Counted from the first letter of the stretch, positions 43,671 to 53,005 are shown. The stretch is DNA of 64,000 nt from Chthonomonas sp035294505 (GCF_035294505.1 NZ_DATGKU010000038.1:42229-106228); one strand, 5' to 3'. Program-made: numbers and translations. Notes: generated from the sequence alone by a model not told the origin.

Positions 43671-44301
43671 AAAATCTCCTCCCTCTGTTACCCGTTATAT
43701 TGTGCTTATGCATCTATCTTTCCTGCAGGCATCCAAACTCTCCAGCTGCCGAAAGAGCCATTAGAGAAGTCTGCCGATTTCTGCAATACCCCACGTCCGC
43801 TCAAGGGTACCCCCTACAGCCCCTCACCCTCACGCTCTCAATGCCCCCACCCCTCTGCCCCTCCCCCTCTTAGGGAGAGGGGCACCTCGCGGTGGGCGTC
43901 CTCGCGGACGGCGCCTTTGCGGCCTGTTTGATTTTCTGAATCGTCTATTTGGCTGGCCGCTGCATCGCCGTGCGCTAGCACCTCCCGAATCGGGGGAAAG
44001 GACGGGATAGGGGGCGAGCAAGGGAGGCTTGCTTTAAGAATTGGCTCTAGAACCGCGAGACTGTCATTTTCTGCAGCCCCTCACCCTAACCCTCTCCCCA
44101 ATGGGGAGAGAGGCACCTAGCGGTGGCCGCCTCAGCGGCCTGTGTCGTTTCCTTTATCGCTCATCTCGCTGGCCGCTGCATGGCTGTCTGCAAGACGAAA
44201 GGACGGGATAGGGGGCGAGCAAGATAAGCTCATTTTGCTAACCGGCTCTAGAACCGCGAGACTGACAGTCTCTACTGCAGGCCTGACTTGCTAGCTTGGG
44301 C
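43671..44301. repeat. Intergenic region with two tandem copies of the 200-bp repeat
   Basis: No gene. Two direct copies lie at about 43815-44078 and 44079-44290, both containing CAGCCCCTCACCCT, GAGAGGGGCACCT or GAGAGAGGCACCT, GAAAGGACGGGATAGGGGG and TCTAGAACCGCGAGACTG. The first has extra sequence around 43960-44000. A partly diverged short copy sits at 21165-21300 and an inverted one at 41272-41485. Confidence 0.8.
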
Positions 44302-45489
44302 TTACTGCAGAGAGTCGGCAACAATGGCGAACTCACCGGGGGTCAGATGACCGATATAGATGATCGCAATGGTGCTGCCGTCGGAAGCACGCTGAAGCCA
44401 TCGCGCCCCAACACCATGCAGCACGGGAGGTGGGCCGTAACGCGCCCGTGGATTGGGGCGCAGCACACGACGCTCGGTGAGGCTAAAATAGTTAAGGCCC
44501 CGACTGTAGCGCAGTACCACACTTGGATTATTCGGAGTGTCGGAAAGCCAAATGCCGCTTAGCACGTAGCCTTCCGGCAGTTGGGTGGGCCTCAGTATAG
44601 GGAAGGGCACATGGGGTTGGGCCTCCTCAATGCTGCGAAACTGTGGGCGCTCGGAGGGAAAGAGCGGCTTCACGTCCGCTGCGCGCGGTAAACTCGCCGG
44701 AGAGAACATTTGTGGGGTTACACCCGCCTCCGGCCCAATAGCTATATTCACCATATAGGTGGCCGAGATCATCCCACGGGCGTTCCAAACCTCCTTGCGC
44801 AACACAATGCCCGTTTGGCGGTCAATCCAGAATTTGCGTTGTGGAATGCCCATCGGTTGTCCGGGCACATTTTCCAAGATGGTTACGATGGCGCAATCGC
44901 GTCCGGCAACGTTCTCCTCTCCGGTCACCACGGCCTGCAGACGGCCGCTGCGAATGCCCTGCACCAGTTGGCGTATCTCATTTTGTTCCTGGTTGGTGGG
45001 CAAAGTCGCCACATCGAGTCGGTGTGCACGGGCGTGATAGTCAAAAAAGTGTCCGGGTAGAATCAGCATAATGTCGCCGGCGAACTGTGGTGGGGCGAGG
45101 TACTGTATGCGAATACGCCCGTGGGTATCGGCCCAAATCTGCTGTTCGGAGTATCTATCGCCGATCTGGGTACGTTGCAAGCCGGAATAGTCGCTGCTTG
45201 GATGAAACATCTGCTTTAGAAGCGCGATGGCTTGCCGGTCTACCTGGCTCGACGGCTTGCCTACCGGCCGAAATCGGGGTTGGGTGCCTTTTAGGTGTCG
45301 GGGGTGGGGCGCACGATAAGGCTTTTGCGCTGTGGCCGGTCCGTAGAAAAGCAGGAGGCCGCCCAAAAGGGCTAGTATGGCCGGCGCAATTCCACCGCGA
45401 CAGAGCCAAGAGGCGCCCTTTATTGAAGAGAGCGGACCCAACGGCCCGCTCCCCAGACGGTTCTGTGATTGTGTATGGAGGATGGCCAT
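44302..45489 (-). CDS. RseB/LolA-like sensor protein of the ECF operon
   Basis: 395 aa. A hydrophobic segment (ILALLGGLLLFYGPATA, residues about 37-54) is a membrane anchor or signal. Residues about 90-270 look like MucB/RseB N-terminal or LolA-type folds (YSGLQRTQIGDRYSEQQIWAD; IPQRKFWIDRQTGIVLRKE). The C-terminus is an RseB-like second domain (LPEGYVLSGIWLSD). RseB binds stress signals and protects the anti-sigma factor from cleavage. Its place directly after the anti-sigma gene (5-base gap) supports that role here. RseB itself is best known from Proteobacteria, so this is an analogue. Confidence 0.8.
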   Translation of the reverse strand: MAILHTQSQNRLGSGPLGPLSSIKGASWLCRGGIAPAILALLGGLLLFYGPATAQKPYRAPHPRHLKGTQPRFRPVGKPSSQVDRQAIALLKQMFHPSSDYSGLQRTQIGDRYSEQQIWADTHGRIRIQYLAPPQFAGDIMLILPGHFFDYHARAHRLDVATLPTNQEQNEIRQLVQGIRSGRLQAVVTGEENVAGRDCAIVTILENVPGQPMGIPQRKFWIDRQTGIVLRKEVWNARGMISATYMVNIAIGPEAGVTPQMFSPASLPRAADVKPLFPSERPQFRSIEEAQPHVPFPILRPTQLPEGYVLSGIWLSDTPNNPSVVLRYSRGLNYFSLTERRVLRPNPRARYGPPPVLHGVGARWLQRASDGSTIAIIYIGHLTPGEFAIVADSLQ

Positions 45490-45494
45490 CGCTG

Positions 45495-46085
45495 CTACTC
45501 CGAACCGTTCCCTTCGCTATCCAGGCTTAGTGGGGCTGCAAGGCGCTCCGCGGTGGGGTCATCTAGCGGGTCGCCGGCTGCGGTAGCCACATGGCGTTCC
45601 AAAGCCTGCTGCAGATGCGCGGCCGTGTTGGTGGTATTTGTAGTGTTAGGCGAGGATGTAGAGGTGGGGCGTCCCACCATGAAGAACACCAAAAGCCCCA
45701 CGGCGGCCAACCCGGCCCCTACAAGCGAGACTCGGCGCAGACTCAAGACGTTCCGTAGCGCCAGCCACTCGTCGCGCCAACGTGCCGAAAAGGAACGCTG
45801 TGCTTGGGGCACGGGGCCAAGCGCATCGAGCTGGGCGTGCAGTTTCCGCATAAAATCGTCGGGCGTGCTGTGGCGTTCTACCGAGCGCAACGCACCTACC
45901 AAAACCTTCATCTGTTGCGCCTGCGCCGCACATTCACGACAATCGGCGAGATGGCGCTCTACCTCCCATGTTTGGCGGGCCGAGAGGGAACCATCGGTGT
46001 AATCCGATAGAAGCCCCTGAATCCGTTCACAGTCTCGATTATCCCAACTGGCAAAAGGTCTATTCATTTTGTTACGATCCCCCAT
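45495..46085 (-). CDS. Zinc-finger anti-sigma factor
   Basis: 196 aa. Residues about 17-55 form the zf-HC2 anti-sigma domain, with Cys in NRDCERIQGLL and H-x3-C-x2-C in VERHLADCRECAAQ. One membrane helix (LVGAGLAAVGLLVFFMV) near residues 122-138 separates it from a short external tail. It would hold the sigma factor at the membrane. The start could also be the Met at residue 7. It begins 27 bases after the sigma gene stop. Confidence 0.9.
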   Translation of the reverse strand: MGDRNKMNRPFASWDNRDCERIQGLLSDYTDGSLSARQTWEVERHLADCRECAAQAQQMKVLVGALRSVERHSTPDDFMRKLHAQLDALGPVPQAQRSFSARWRDEWLALRNVLSLRRVSLVGAGLAAVGLLVFFMVGRPTSTSSPNTTNTTNTAAHLQQALERHVATAAGDPLDDPTAERLAAPLSLDSEGNGSE

Positions 46086-46112
46086 CCTTTACCCAAATCG
46101 ATCTTACCCAAC

Positions 46113-46718
46113 CTATAGCATTACGTTCAAATAAGGCTCTAGCTTTCGCCGAAGCACCGCACGGGCGTTGAAAAGACGAGACTTTACCGTGCCCAACGGA
46201 CAGCCGGCAATGGCGGCGATCTCTTCATAGGAAAGCCCTTCCACATCGTAGAGCAGCACCACCATGCGCAGCTTTTCGGGCAGCTCTTGCAGGGCTTTCT
46301 CCAGCTTTTCGCCTAGCTCTTTGTTAAGCAAAAGCCGTTGCGGGTCGAAGGTGGCATCGGGAATGTCACGTTGAAGGCCCTCTTCTTCCTCTTCGTTGTC
46401 CGGCGAAAGCGAGGTAACCAATCCCTGAGTGCGTTTCGCGCGACGGCTATGATCGATGCAGAGATTGGTGGCAATGCGAAAAAGCCAGGTGTTGAGGCTG
46501 GCACGGCTCTGGAAGGAGTGCAGACTCAGATAGGCGCGCACAAAGGTCTCCTGAGTAAGGTCTTCCGCATCTGTTGCATTACGCACCATGCGATAGATGT
46601 AGTTGTAGACCTTATCCTTATAGCGCAAGACGATCTCGTTGAAGGCGGCCCGGTCGTTGGCCTTTGCGCGCTGTACCAGCGCCGTATCTGCGTGCATAAC
46701 ACTCCCCGCTGCCGTCAT
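46113..46718 (-). CDS. ECF RNA polymerase sigma factor (RpoE-like)
   Basis: 201 aa; the Met at residue 8 is an alternative start. Region 2 is VLRYKDKVYNYIYRMVRNATDAEDLTQETFV, seen in two overlapping blocks around residues 28-60. Region 4 is LSYEEIAAIAGCPLGTVKSR near residue 168. The acidic linker (SLSPDNEEEEEGL) lies between them. It leads an operon with a zinc anti-sigma factor and an RseB-like protein, so it probably responds to envelope stress. Autoregulation is likely, but no promoter could be defined in 46719-46790. Confidence 0.93.
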   Translation of the reverse strand: MTAAGSVMHADTALVQRAKANDRAAFNEIVLRYKDKVYNYIYRMVRNATDAEDLTQETFVRAYLSLHSFQSRASLNTWLFRIATNLCIDHSRRAKRTQGLVTSLSPDNEEEEEGLQRDIPDATFDPQRLLLNKELGEKLEKALQELPEKLRMVVLLYDVEGLSYEEIAAIAGCPLGTVKSRLFNARAVLRRKLEPYLNVML

Positions 46719-46790
46719 TGCCGGTTCACTCCCGTTTCCAATTCCTGTGCGTTGTTTCTATAGCTTTAGACGTGAGGGGTGCCGGATTGT

Positions 46791-47723
46791 TCAGCTTTTT
46801 ATCGTTATGTTGGCGATGGCGTTTTGGGTAGCAAACCGCTCGGCCTCGATATAGGTGCCGGTTTGGAGGCCCAACGTTGTGATCTGCTCGCGCACGCCGG
46901 GGTGCAGCAGTGCGTGCAGCTCCACATCCTCCACAGCAGGTGATTGCAACCCCTTGGGCAGCTTTTTGGCGTAGTGGGTGCCCGGATGAAAGTAGATTTC
47001 GTTGGTGGCACCGCCTAATCGTTGCAACAGCCTCACCACATAGTCGAGATGCATATTGCCGCTTTGCAGTTGGCCGTAGACGCGATCGCAGTAGAAGAAG
47101 GACGGCTGACGATCATTATCGGCAAAAACGGAATGAAGAATGCGGAGGGCACGGCGCCGCAAGAGCCTGAGAAAGAGAGCCGCTCCGATGTTGAGATTCA
47201 ATCGGTCACCACCGCTGCACCAATGGGTGAGGAACTCCTCGAAGGGGAGGCGAATGCGGTAGACACCGTGAGCGCGACACAGGGAGAGAAAAGAGGTAAG
47301 AACGGCAGGGTGGAGGTGCATATGCTGGTGACCATCCGCATGGGACCAAGGCAGCCCGGTGTCGGCGAAGCGGGCGAACTGCGCCTCCATTTCCCTGTAA
47401 AGCTCCTTCTGGGCAGCTTTCGAGAGGGCGTATCGCAGACCGACGCGAAAAGGGTCAGCTCCGAAACGTCCGTTCGAGTTAACGAGATGCGGGATAGACT
47501 TGGGGGGCAGCAACGCGTGATCGCAAGAGACCACCACATGCAACCCTACGCCCAACGTGGGGTGGTTTTGGGCTATTTGAACCGCCTCATGGAAACCCGG
47601 CTCGGCCACCATGAGGCTGGCACTGGTAAGAACCCCCTGCGTGTGGGCGCGCAGCACAGCGGCGTTCACACGGGGGCTTAGGCCGAAATCGTCGGCATTA
47701 AGAACGAGAAAACGTTGCACCAA
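46791..47723 (-). CDS. hpnK: ChbG/HpnK-type polysaccharide deacetylase-like protein
   Basis: 310 aa. The N-terminal FLVLNADDFGLSPRVN is the YdjC/ChbG signature with the metal-binding Asp pair. His ligands are in WSHADGHQHMHLHP. The C-terminal FHPGTHYAKKLP fits too. It is immediately downstream of the radical SAM gene hpnJ (20-base gap), and HpnK is the usual partner in hopanoid loci, where the pair acts on the side chain of hopanoids. The symbol is given on family plus context. Confidence 0.85.
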   Translation of the reverse strand: MVQRFLVLNADDFGLSPRVNAAVLRAHTQGVLTSASLMVAEPGFHEAVQIAQNHPTLGVGLHVVVSCDHALLPPKSIPHLVNSNGRFGADPFRVGLRYALSKAAQKELYREMEAQFARFADTGLPWSHADGHQHMHLHPAVLTSFLSLCRAHGVYRIRLPFEEFLTHWCSGGDRLNLNIGAALFLRLLRRRALRILHSVFADNDRQPSFFYCDRVYGQLQSGNMHLDYVVRLLQRLGGATNEIYFHPGTHYAKKLPKGLQSPAVEDVELHALLHPGVREQITTLGLQTGTYIEAERFATQNAIANITIKS

Positions 47724-47743
47724 CAGCCCTCGGTGGGCGGCAT

Positions 47744-49216
47744 TTAGGCCTGAGAGGCGGAGGGTGTGGACTTCGTTTCACGCTCGCGCTGCCGCACCTG
47801 TTCCTTGCGCTCTTTTAGATAGTTGAAGAACTCGCGCCCCTCCCGGAGGCGACGCACAAACATCTGCCGATCGGTAAGCATCTCGGCCACGATACGTGCG
47901 ATAGGGCCGGGGCGGAAGTAGAACTGGCGATACATGCGCTCCACGGCATCCTCGATCTCGGCGGCGGACATGGTCTCATACTGAAGGGTGGCCACCTGGA
48001 TGCCGGAGCCGGCCACCAGGCTATCCCGTGCGATCCAGCCGTTGGCGATGGCCTGGTCGTAAAGCTCGGTGCCCGGGTAGGGCGCGGCAATAGAGACCTG
48101 AATGGTGTGTGGATCAAGCTCTTTGGCGAAACGAATGGTCTCCTCCACGGTCTCTTTGGTCTCGATGGGCAGCCCGATAATGAAGGTGCCGTGCACCTTA
48201 ATGCCCAACTTTTTGCAGTTCTTCATAAATTCGCGGGCCATCTCCAGCTTGATGCCCTTTTTAATGCGATTGAGAATCTGTTGGTTACCGCTTTCAAAAC
48301 CCACCAGCAGCAGGCGCAACCCGTTATCCCGAAGCTGTTTGAGGGTATCGTAGTCCACATGGGCGCGGGCATTGCAACTCCATGTTAGCTTAAGCCGCTT
48401 CATGTGCTTGCTGATCTCCACGGCACGGGCGCGGTCTATGGTAAAGGTGTCGTCGTCGAACATGTATTCGCGCACCTTGCTGCCCCAAATGGCTTTGGCC
48501 ATCTCCATCTCACGCCCCACAACCTCCGGGCTTTTCGCACGGTATTTGTGGCCCCCAATGGTTTGAGGCCAAAGGCAGAAGGTGCATTTTGCGGGGCAGC
48601 CGCGGCCGGTATAGAATGAGATATAGGGATGGAGGAGGTAACCGATAAAGTATTTGGTGATGTCGAGGTTTTCTGCGTAGACGGGGAAGACGGAGGGCAT
48701 CTTATCCCAATCCTCTATTAGCTCGCGATCGGGCGTGCGTCGAAGCGTGCCGTCCGGCTCGCGCCAAGACAGCCCTTTTATCTCCTCCCAGGGTTTACCC
48801 TGCGCGAGTTCGAGGCAGGTATAGTCGAACTCATGCCGACATACGAAATCAATCACGGGGTTTTCGCGGAGGGTCTGTTCTGGCAGCACGGCCACATGGG
48901 CGCCGATAAAGCCGACTTTGAGGTCGGGGTTCTGCTCTTTCATGCGGCGGGCGCATTCCACATCGTTGGGTAGGGAGGGCGTGCTGGTGTGCATGATAAC
49001 GAGTTCATAGTCCTTAGCGATCTTCAACACATCCTCCACGGTGATGCCGTGTGGGGGAGCATCTATGAGCTTGCTGCCGGGAACAAGGGCGGCCGGTTGG
49101 GCTAGCCAGGTTGGGTACCAAAACGAGGTGATCTCGCGTTTGGCCTGGTATCGCGATCCGGCACCACCATCGAACCCCTCAAAAGAGGGTGGGCTAAGGA
49201 ACAATGTCTTCTTCAC
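47744..49216 (-). CDS. hpnJ: Hopanoid-associated radical SAM protein HpnJ
   Basis: 490 aa. An N-terminal B12-binding-like domain (residues 1-180; KKTLFLSPPSFEGFDGG, VGFIGAHVAVLPEQTL) is followed by a radical SAM domain with the cluster motif GRGCPAKCTFCLW (CxxxCxxC, about residue 208). Known HpnJ converts ribosylhopane-derived side chains to the cyclitol ether of composite hopanoids. The long C-terminal helical part is typical. With the next gene hpnK and a distant HpnB-like glycosyltransferase it indicates hopanoid membrane lipids. Confidence 0.9.
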   Translation of the reverse strand: MKKTLFLSPPSFEGFDGGAGSRYQAKREITSFWYPTWLAQPAALVPGSKLIDAPPHGITVEDVLKIAKDYELVIMHTSTPSLPNDVECARRMKEQNPDLKVGFIGAHVAVLPEQTLRENPVIDFVCRHEFDYTCLELAQGKPWEEIKGLSWREPDGTLRRTPDRELIEDWDKMPSVFPVYAENLDITKYFIGYLLHPYISFYTGRGCPAKCTFCLWPQTIGGHKYRAKSPEVVGREMEMAKAIWGSKVREYMFDDDTFTIDRARAVEISKHMKRLKLTWSCNARAHVDYDTLKQLRDNGLRLLLVGFESGNQQILNRIKKGIKLEMAREFMKNCKKLGIKVHGTFIIGLPIETKETVEETIRFAKELDPHTIQVSIAAPYPGTELYDQAIANGWIARDSLVAGSGIQVATLQYETMSAAEIEDAVERMYRQFYFRPGPIARIVAEMLTDRQMFVRRLREGREFFNYLKERKEQVRQRERETKSTPSASQA

Positions 49217-49489
49217 GATAGTCGCTCTCTCCTCTTCATCCCGAAATAGAAACCTTCACTCTAATTAGGATACCCTCAAGAGCGGTCGAAGCGCAACCAA
49301 ATCGGTCTATTTACTTTTAAAAGTATCTAGGAAGCCGATTGCGGCGAAGCTCTCCATTCCCCGGGAAATGGCTGTTCAAGAAGAAAAAAGAAAGTCAGGC
49401 TATAGGCCTGCTTCTGCTTATTCATCACACGATAGCATCTTGCTGCAGAAGAAAGCTTATCTTCTCCAACACAGATGCCGGCGCCCGTC

Positions 49490-50227
49490 TTATTTGGCGT
49501 TAGGATCGATTTTTTCTATTTGTCGGTGTTGTACTATCCACGGTTCAAGCGCTTTCGCAATGGCCAGTTCTACGGCACGCTGCTCGTGCGGCGTTTTGGG
49601 GCCACCGCTCACCACCGTGAAGAGCGAGCTGATAAACAACGTCCCGAGTGCCTTCAGCACGTCCTCTTTTGCCGTATCATCCATGGCCAGGTCGTGAACG
49701 TCCAAGGCAACCACACGATTTTTCACATCTACAATACGGAAGCTCACCGTACAGGTGGACTTGGTTTTCGGCCCCAAACCCACCCAAATGCTTCGTGAAT
49801 GCCAAGAGGCCATAGGTACCATTACCCAGTCCGCACCTAAGGCCATGCCTACACGAAGCATGGAGGCCGGAGAGGGGATAAAGTCAAACTTCGGATCGTA
49901 CTCCTCTGCATTTACCTGTAGCCAAGCTGCCGTGACACGCGCCTCCGGTATCTCCTCGATACCCATTTTATCCAGCAGCTTGTGAAGAAAGTTTTGGGCT
50001 GTCTCATGGGAGGTTTTGGTGCCCCACTGAAACGTCCACGGCAATACCGCGATTTTTTCCACTTGAACCGGTTTGACGTCGGTGTCGCCGGTAATTGGGA
50101 TGGGAGTTCCCGGTGCGGTTGTTGGGTTCTCCGAAGGAGGGTTTGCCAAAGATACGGCAGCGATAAAGAGGAAGCTGGTAACGCCAATGGCCGTTCTTAG
50201 TCTCTTAAAAACTTGAAAACGTTTCAT
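49490..50227 (-). CDS. Secreted hypothetical protein
   Basis: 245 aa. Signal peptide: RLRTAIGVTSFLFIAAVSLANP with cleavage near residue 29. A Pro/Thr linker (ENPTTAPGTPIPI) precedes a domain starting KIAVLPWTFQWG, which resembles the opening strand of secreted proteins that compute a 'lipoprotein GNA1162/TolB-N'-like fold, with ALGADWVMVPMASW later. The family is not certain. The gene is alone, between repeat-free intergenic stretches. Confidence 0.7.
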   Translation of the reverse strand: MKRFQVFKRLRTAIGVTSFLFIAAVSLANPPSENPTTAPGTPIPITGDTDVKPVQVEKIAVLPWTFQWGTKTSHETAQNFLHKLLDKMGIEEIPEARVTAAWLQVNAEEYDPKFDFIPSPASMLRVGMALGADWVMVPMASWHSRSIWVGLGPKTKSTCTVSFRIVDVKNRVVALDVHDLAMDDTAKEDVLKALGTLFISSLFTVVSGGPKTPHEQRAVELAIAKALEPWIVQHRQIEKIDPNAK

Positions 50228-50438
50228 CCTAATCTCCTCCTTAAAGTAGGCTATGTGGATGAGGTCATCGAGTGACCTCTATAGTTACAATGCGCTCGGC
50301 GCCAAAAAAAGAGGAAAATCAAGGCCTAAGGTGCTAAATTGTTAGAAAGAGGTTGCGAAGCCGCCGTAAAGAAGGTAAGACTCTTTGGGTCTCACGCAGT
50401 GAGGCCTTGCTAGCCGGTAAAGGAGCCTTTGGAGAAAG

Positions 50439-51644
50439 ATGCCGATAGAAGAGGTGTATATCCCTCAGATGGGTGAGGGATTGCAAGAGGTTGTTATCGT
50501 TAAGTTGCATAAGCAGCCGGGCGATGTTGTGAAGCGAGACGAGCCTTTTTATACGATGGAGACCGATAAAGCCTCCCTCGAAGTGGAGTCGCCCTACGAT
50601 GGCGTGTTGCGCGAGTGGCTGGCGGAAGAGGGGGCCGTGCTGCCTATCGGTGCTCCTATTGCCCGCATCGAGGTGCTCGCTACGATGGCAACATCCTCGC
50701 TGCCAGCTAAGCTCTCTGTAGACGTTGAGGGGGAGGGCGTCGGCCTTGAGGGGGAGGGCGTCGGCCTTGAAAAACAACAATTGCCCTCCGTAACGATTCC
50801 ACCTCGCACGCGCGCCTATTGCAAAGAGCATGGCATCTCTGAAGAGGAGATGCGCCGTATCCCCACACCCACCGGCAAGCTGTTGCCGGAGCATGTGGAT
50901 GCCTACCTGCAAGCAAAGCGGTTGCAGCCGTCGGCTCCAGCGCACAATATCTCTACAGAAGGCGACTACGCCGATCGCCCGCTTAGCGTGCGCCAACGCA
51001 CCTTCATTCACCGCCTGCTGCGTAGCCAACAGACGGTGGTGCCCGCTTCGGCGAGGCGCATTGTGGAGTGGGGGCGCATTCGACGTTTCGTAGACCGCCT
51101 GCGGGCGGAAGAGGAGCTGAGCGACGACCCTGCCGAGAAGGCGCTGAAGCCTACCGCCTTTCAAACGTTTGCCTACTGCGTTGCCCAGGCACTCAAAGAG
51201 CATCCACGGTTCCGCTCCACCCTCGTCGGCGAGGCCACCGTGCGTGAGTACCGGCACGTCAATCTCGGTATTGCGGTGGCCTTACCGGAGGGCGAACTGG
51301 TGACGGCAGTGGTGCCCAACGCGGATACCCTCTCTTTCACCGACTTCCTACGAGTGGCCCAGGAGCGCATCGAAAGGGCGCGCGGTGGAGAAGACCAGGC
51401 TGCCGAGACAACGCAGTTTCTCCTAAGCTACCTAGGCCCTTACGATATTCTCGATGCCACGCCCGTTTTGGTGGCCCCGGCGGTTGGGGTGCTGTTCATC
51501 GGCTCGGCCTACACGCTGGAAGGAAAACAGGTGGCCAATATCTCACTTACCTTTGACCATCGCGTTGTTCAAGGGATGGATGCCGCGCTGTTCCTACAAA
51601 CCATCGCCCGCAACGTCGAGGCCGTTGAGGAGATTGTGCTATGA
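50439..51644 (+). CDS. Dihydrolipoamide acyltransferase (E2) of a 2-oxoacid dehydrogenase-like complex
   Basis: 401 aa. Lipoyl domain at residues 3-76 with the lipoyl Lys in METDKASLEV. Peripheral subunit-binding domain near residues 125-165 (TRAYCKEHGISEEEMRRIP). The catalytic domain follows to the end. The linker holds two tandem 7-residue units (EGEGVGL) from the 21-bp repeat at 50729-50770. The active-site motif reads DHRVVQGMD: the His is kept, but the usual Asp of DHRxxDG is Gln. No E1 or E3 gene is adjacent. The stop overlaps the next start (ATGA), so it is coupled to the PrpD-like gene. RBS GGAGAAAG precedes the ATG. Confidence 0.88.
   Translation: MPIEEVYIPQMGEGLQEVVIVKLHKQPGDVVKRDEPFYTMETDKASLEVESPYDGVLREWLAEEGAVLPIGAPIARIEVLATMATSSLPAKLSVDVEGEGVGLEGEGVGLEKQQLPSVTIPPRTRAYCKEHGISEEEMRRIPTPTGKLLPEHVDAYLQAKRLQPSAPAHNISTEGDYADRPLSVRQRTFIHRLLRSQQTVVPASARRIVEWGRIRRFVDRLRAEEELSDDPAEKALKPTAFQTFAYCVAQALKEHPRFRSTLVGEATVREYRHVNLGIAVALPEGELVTAVVPNADTLSFTDFLRVAQERIERARGGEDQAAETTQFLLSYLGPYDILDATPVLVAPAVGVLFIGSAYTLEGKQVANISLTFDHRVVQGMDAALFLQTIARNVEAVEEIVL
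50729..50770 (-). repeat. Two tandem 21-bp repeats inside the E2 gene
   Basis: Two exact copies, 50729-50749 and 50750-50770, read on the minus strand as TCAAGGCCGA joined to CGCCCTCCCCC. Each is seven codons, so the reading frame is kept and the linker gains EGEGVGL twice. Confidence 0.92.
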
Positions 51645-53005
51645 ACCTTGCTCAAAAGCTTAGCCGCTATACCGACCAATTGACCTACGAACTTTTGCCG
51701 CCGGAGACGGTTCATGCGGTGAAGCGCCATCTCATAGATACGTTGGGTTGCGCTCTGGGCGCCTACGACAGCGAACCGGCCTCCATTGCGCGATCGGTGG
51801 CAGGCACCGTCAGCTGCGCCTTGCCGGCCACCGTAATCGGTGCCGGCCTCAGCAGTTCGCCGGAGATGGCCGCCTTTGCCAACGGGGTCGCCTTTCGTTA
51901 CCTAGACTACAACGATACCTATCTCTCTAAAGAGCCGGCGCACCCCAGCGATAACTTCGCCGCCGTGCTTGCCATCGCCGAACCGATGGGGCGCACCGGC
52001 AAGGAGCTGATAGTCGCCACCGTTTTGGCCTACGAAATTCAATGCCGTCTGTGCGACGCTGCCTCTATTCGGGCACGCGGCTGGGACCATGTGACCTACG
52101 GCTCGTTCTCAACGAGTTTGGCCGCCGGGAAGCTTCTGCATCTCGATCAGGAACAATTGACCCATGCGCAGGCCATCGCCGCCGTCTCTCATAATGCGCT
52201 GCGCCAAACCCGTGTAGGAACCCTCTCGCACTGGAAGGGGTGTGCCTTTGCCAACGTAAGCCGCAATGGGGTTTTTGCTGCCTTGTTGGCACGCCATGGC
52301 ATGACCGGCCCCTCCGACATCTTTGAAGGTGAGATGGGGTTTTGGAAGCAGATATCCGGGCCTTTTACCCTGCCGTTGCCCGATCCGCCCGCCCCTCCCT
52401 TCAAAATTCAAGAGGCCTGCATCAAGTTCTACCCTGCAGAATACCACGCGCAGAGCGCCATAGATGCCGCCCTGGCGTTGCGACCGCAGATCGGCTCGAT
52501 GGAAGCCATCGAAAACATCACCATCTCCACCTTTCGGGCCGCCGCCGAGATCATCGGCAGTGAGCCGGCAAAGTGGCACCCTACCACTCGCGAAACCGCC
52601 GACCACAGCTTGCCCTACTGTGTGGCCGTGGCCTTAAAGGAAGGCCGCGTAACGCTCGACTCGTTCGATGCAGCCCATCTCAATGATCCTGTGCTGCACG
52701 AACTGACCCAAAAGATCAGTGTCGAGGTGGATTCCGCCCTCGATGCCCGCTATCCGGAGGGCATTCCGAACCGATTGCGGGTTCGGCTGCGGGATGGGCG
52801 TGTGCTGGAAGAGGAGGTGACTTTCCCCAAAGGGCATGCGCGTAATCCCTTAACGGACGAGGAGGTCGAGGCGAAGTTCCGACACTTGGCCTCTCCCATT
52901 CTTTCAGAGGAGCGTATCGAGATGGTGCTGAAACGATGTTGGAATCTCGAAAACGAGACCGATCTCAGCGGCCTTCTGGCCCTATTGACGGTTGAGAACC
53001 TATGA
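51641..53005 (+). CDS. MmgE/PrpD family dehydratase
   Basis: 454 aa. A member of the MmgE/PrpD family (2-methylcitrate dehydratase and relatives), with LIDTLGCALGAYDSEPASIAR at the N-terminus in two parts, YLDYNDTYLSKEPAHPSDN with the conserved acidic and His residues, and a C-terminal lid (HPTTRETADHSLPYCVAVALKEG in two parts). 2-methylcitrate dehydratase makes 2-methylaconitate in propionate breakdown. It overlaps the E2 stop (ATGA) and the next gene overlaps its own stop (ATGA). With the PrpB-like partner, the methylcitrate cycle is likely, though no PrpC is present. Confidence 0.88.
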   Translation: MNLAQKLSRYTDQLTYELLPPETVHAVKRHLIDTLGCALGAYDSEPASIARSVAGTVSCALPATVIGAGLSSSPEMAAFANGVAFRYLDYNDTYLSKEPAHPSDNFAAVLAIAEPMGRTGKELIVATVLAYEIQCRLCDAASIRARGWDHVTYGSFSTSLAAGKLLHLDQEQLTHAQAIAAVSHNALRQTRVGTLSHWKGCAFANVSRNGVFAALLARHGMTGPSDIFEGEMGFWKQISGPFTLPLPDPPAPPFKIQEACIKFYPAEYHAQSAIDAALALRPQIGSMEAIENITISTFRAAAEIIGSEPAKWHPTTRETADHSLPYCVAVALKEGRVTLDSFDAAHLNDPVLHELTQKISVEVDSALDARYPEGIPNRLRVRLRDGRVLEEEVTFPKGHARNPLTDEEVEAKFRHLASPILSEERIEMVLKRCWNLENETDLSGLLALLTVENL

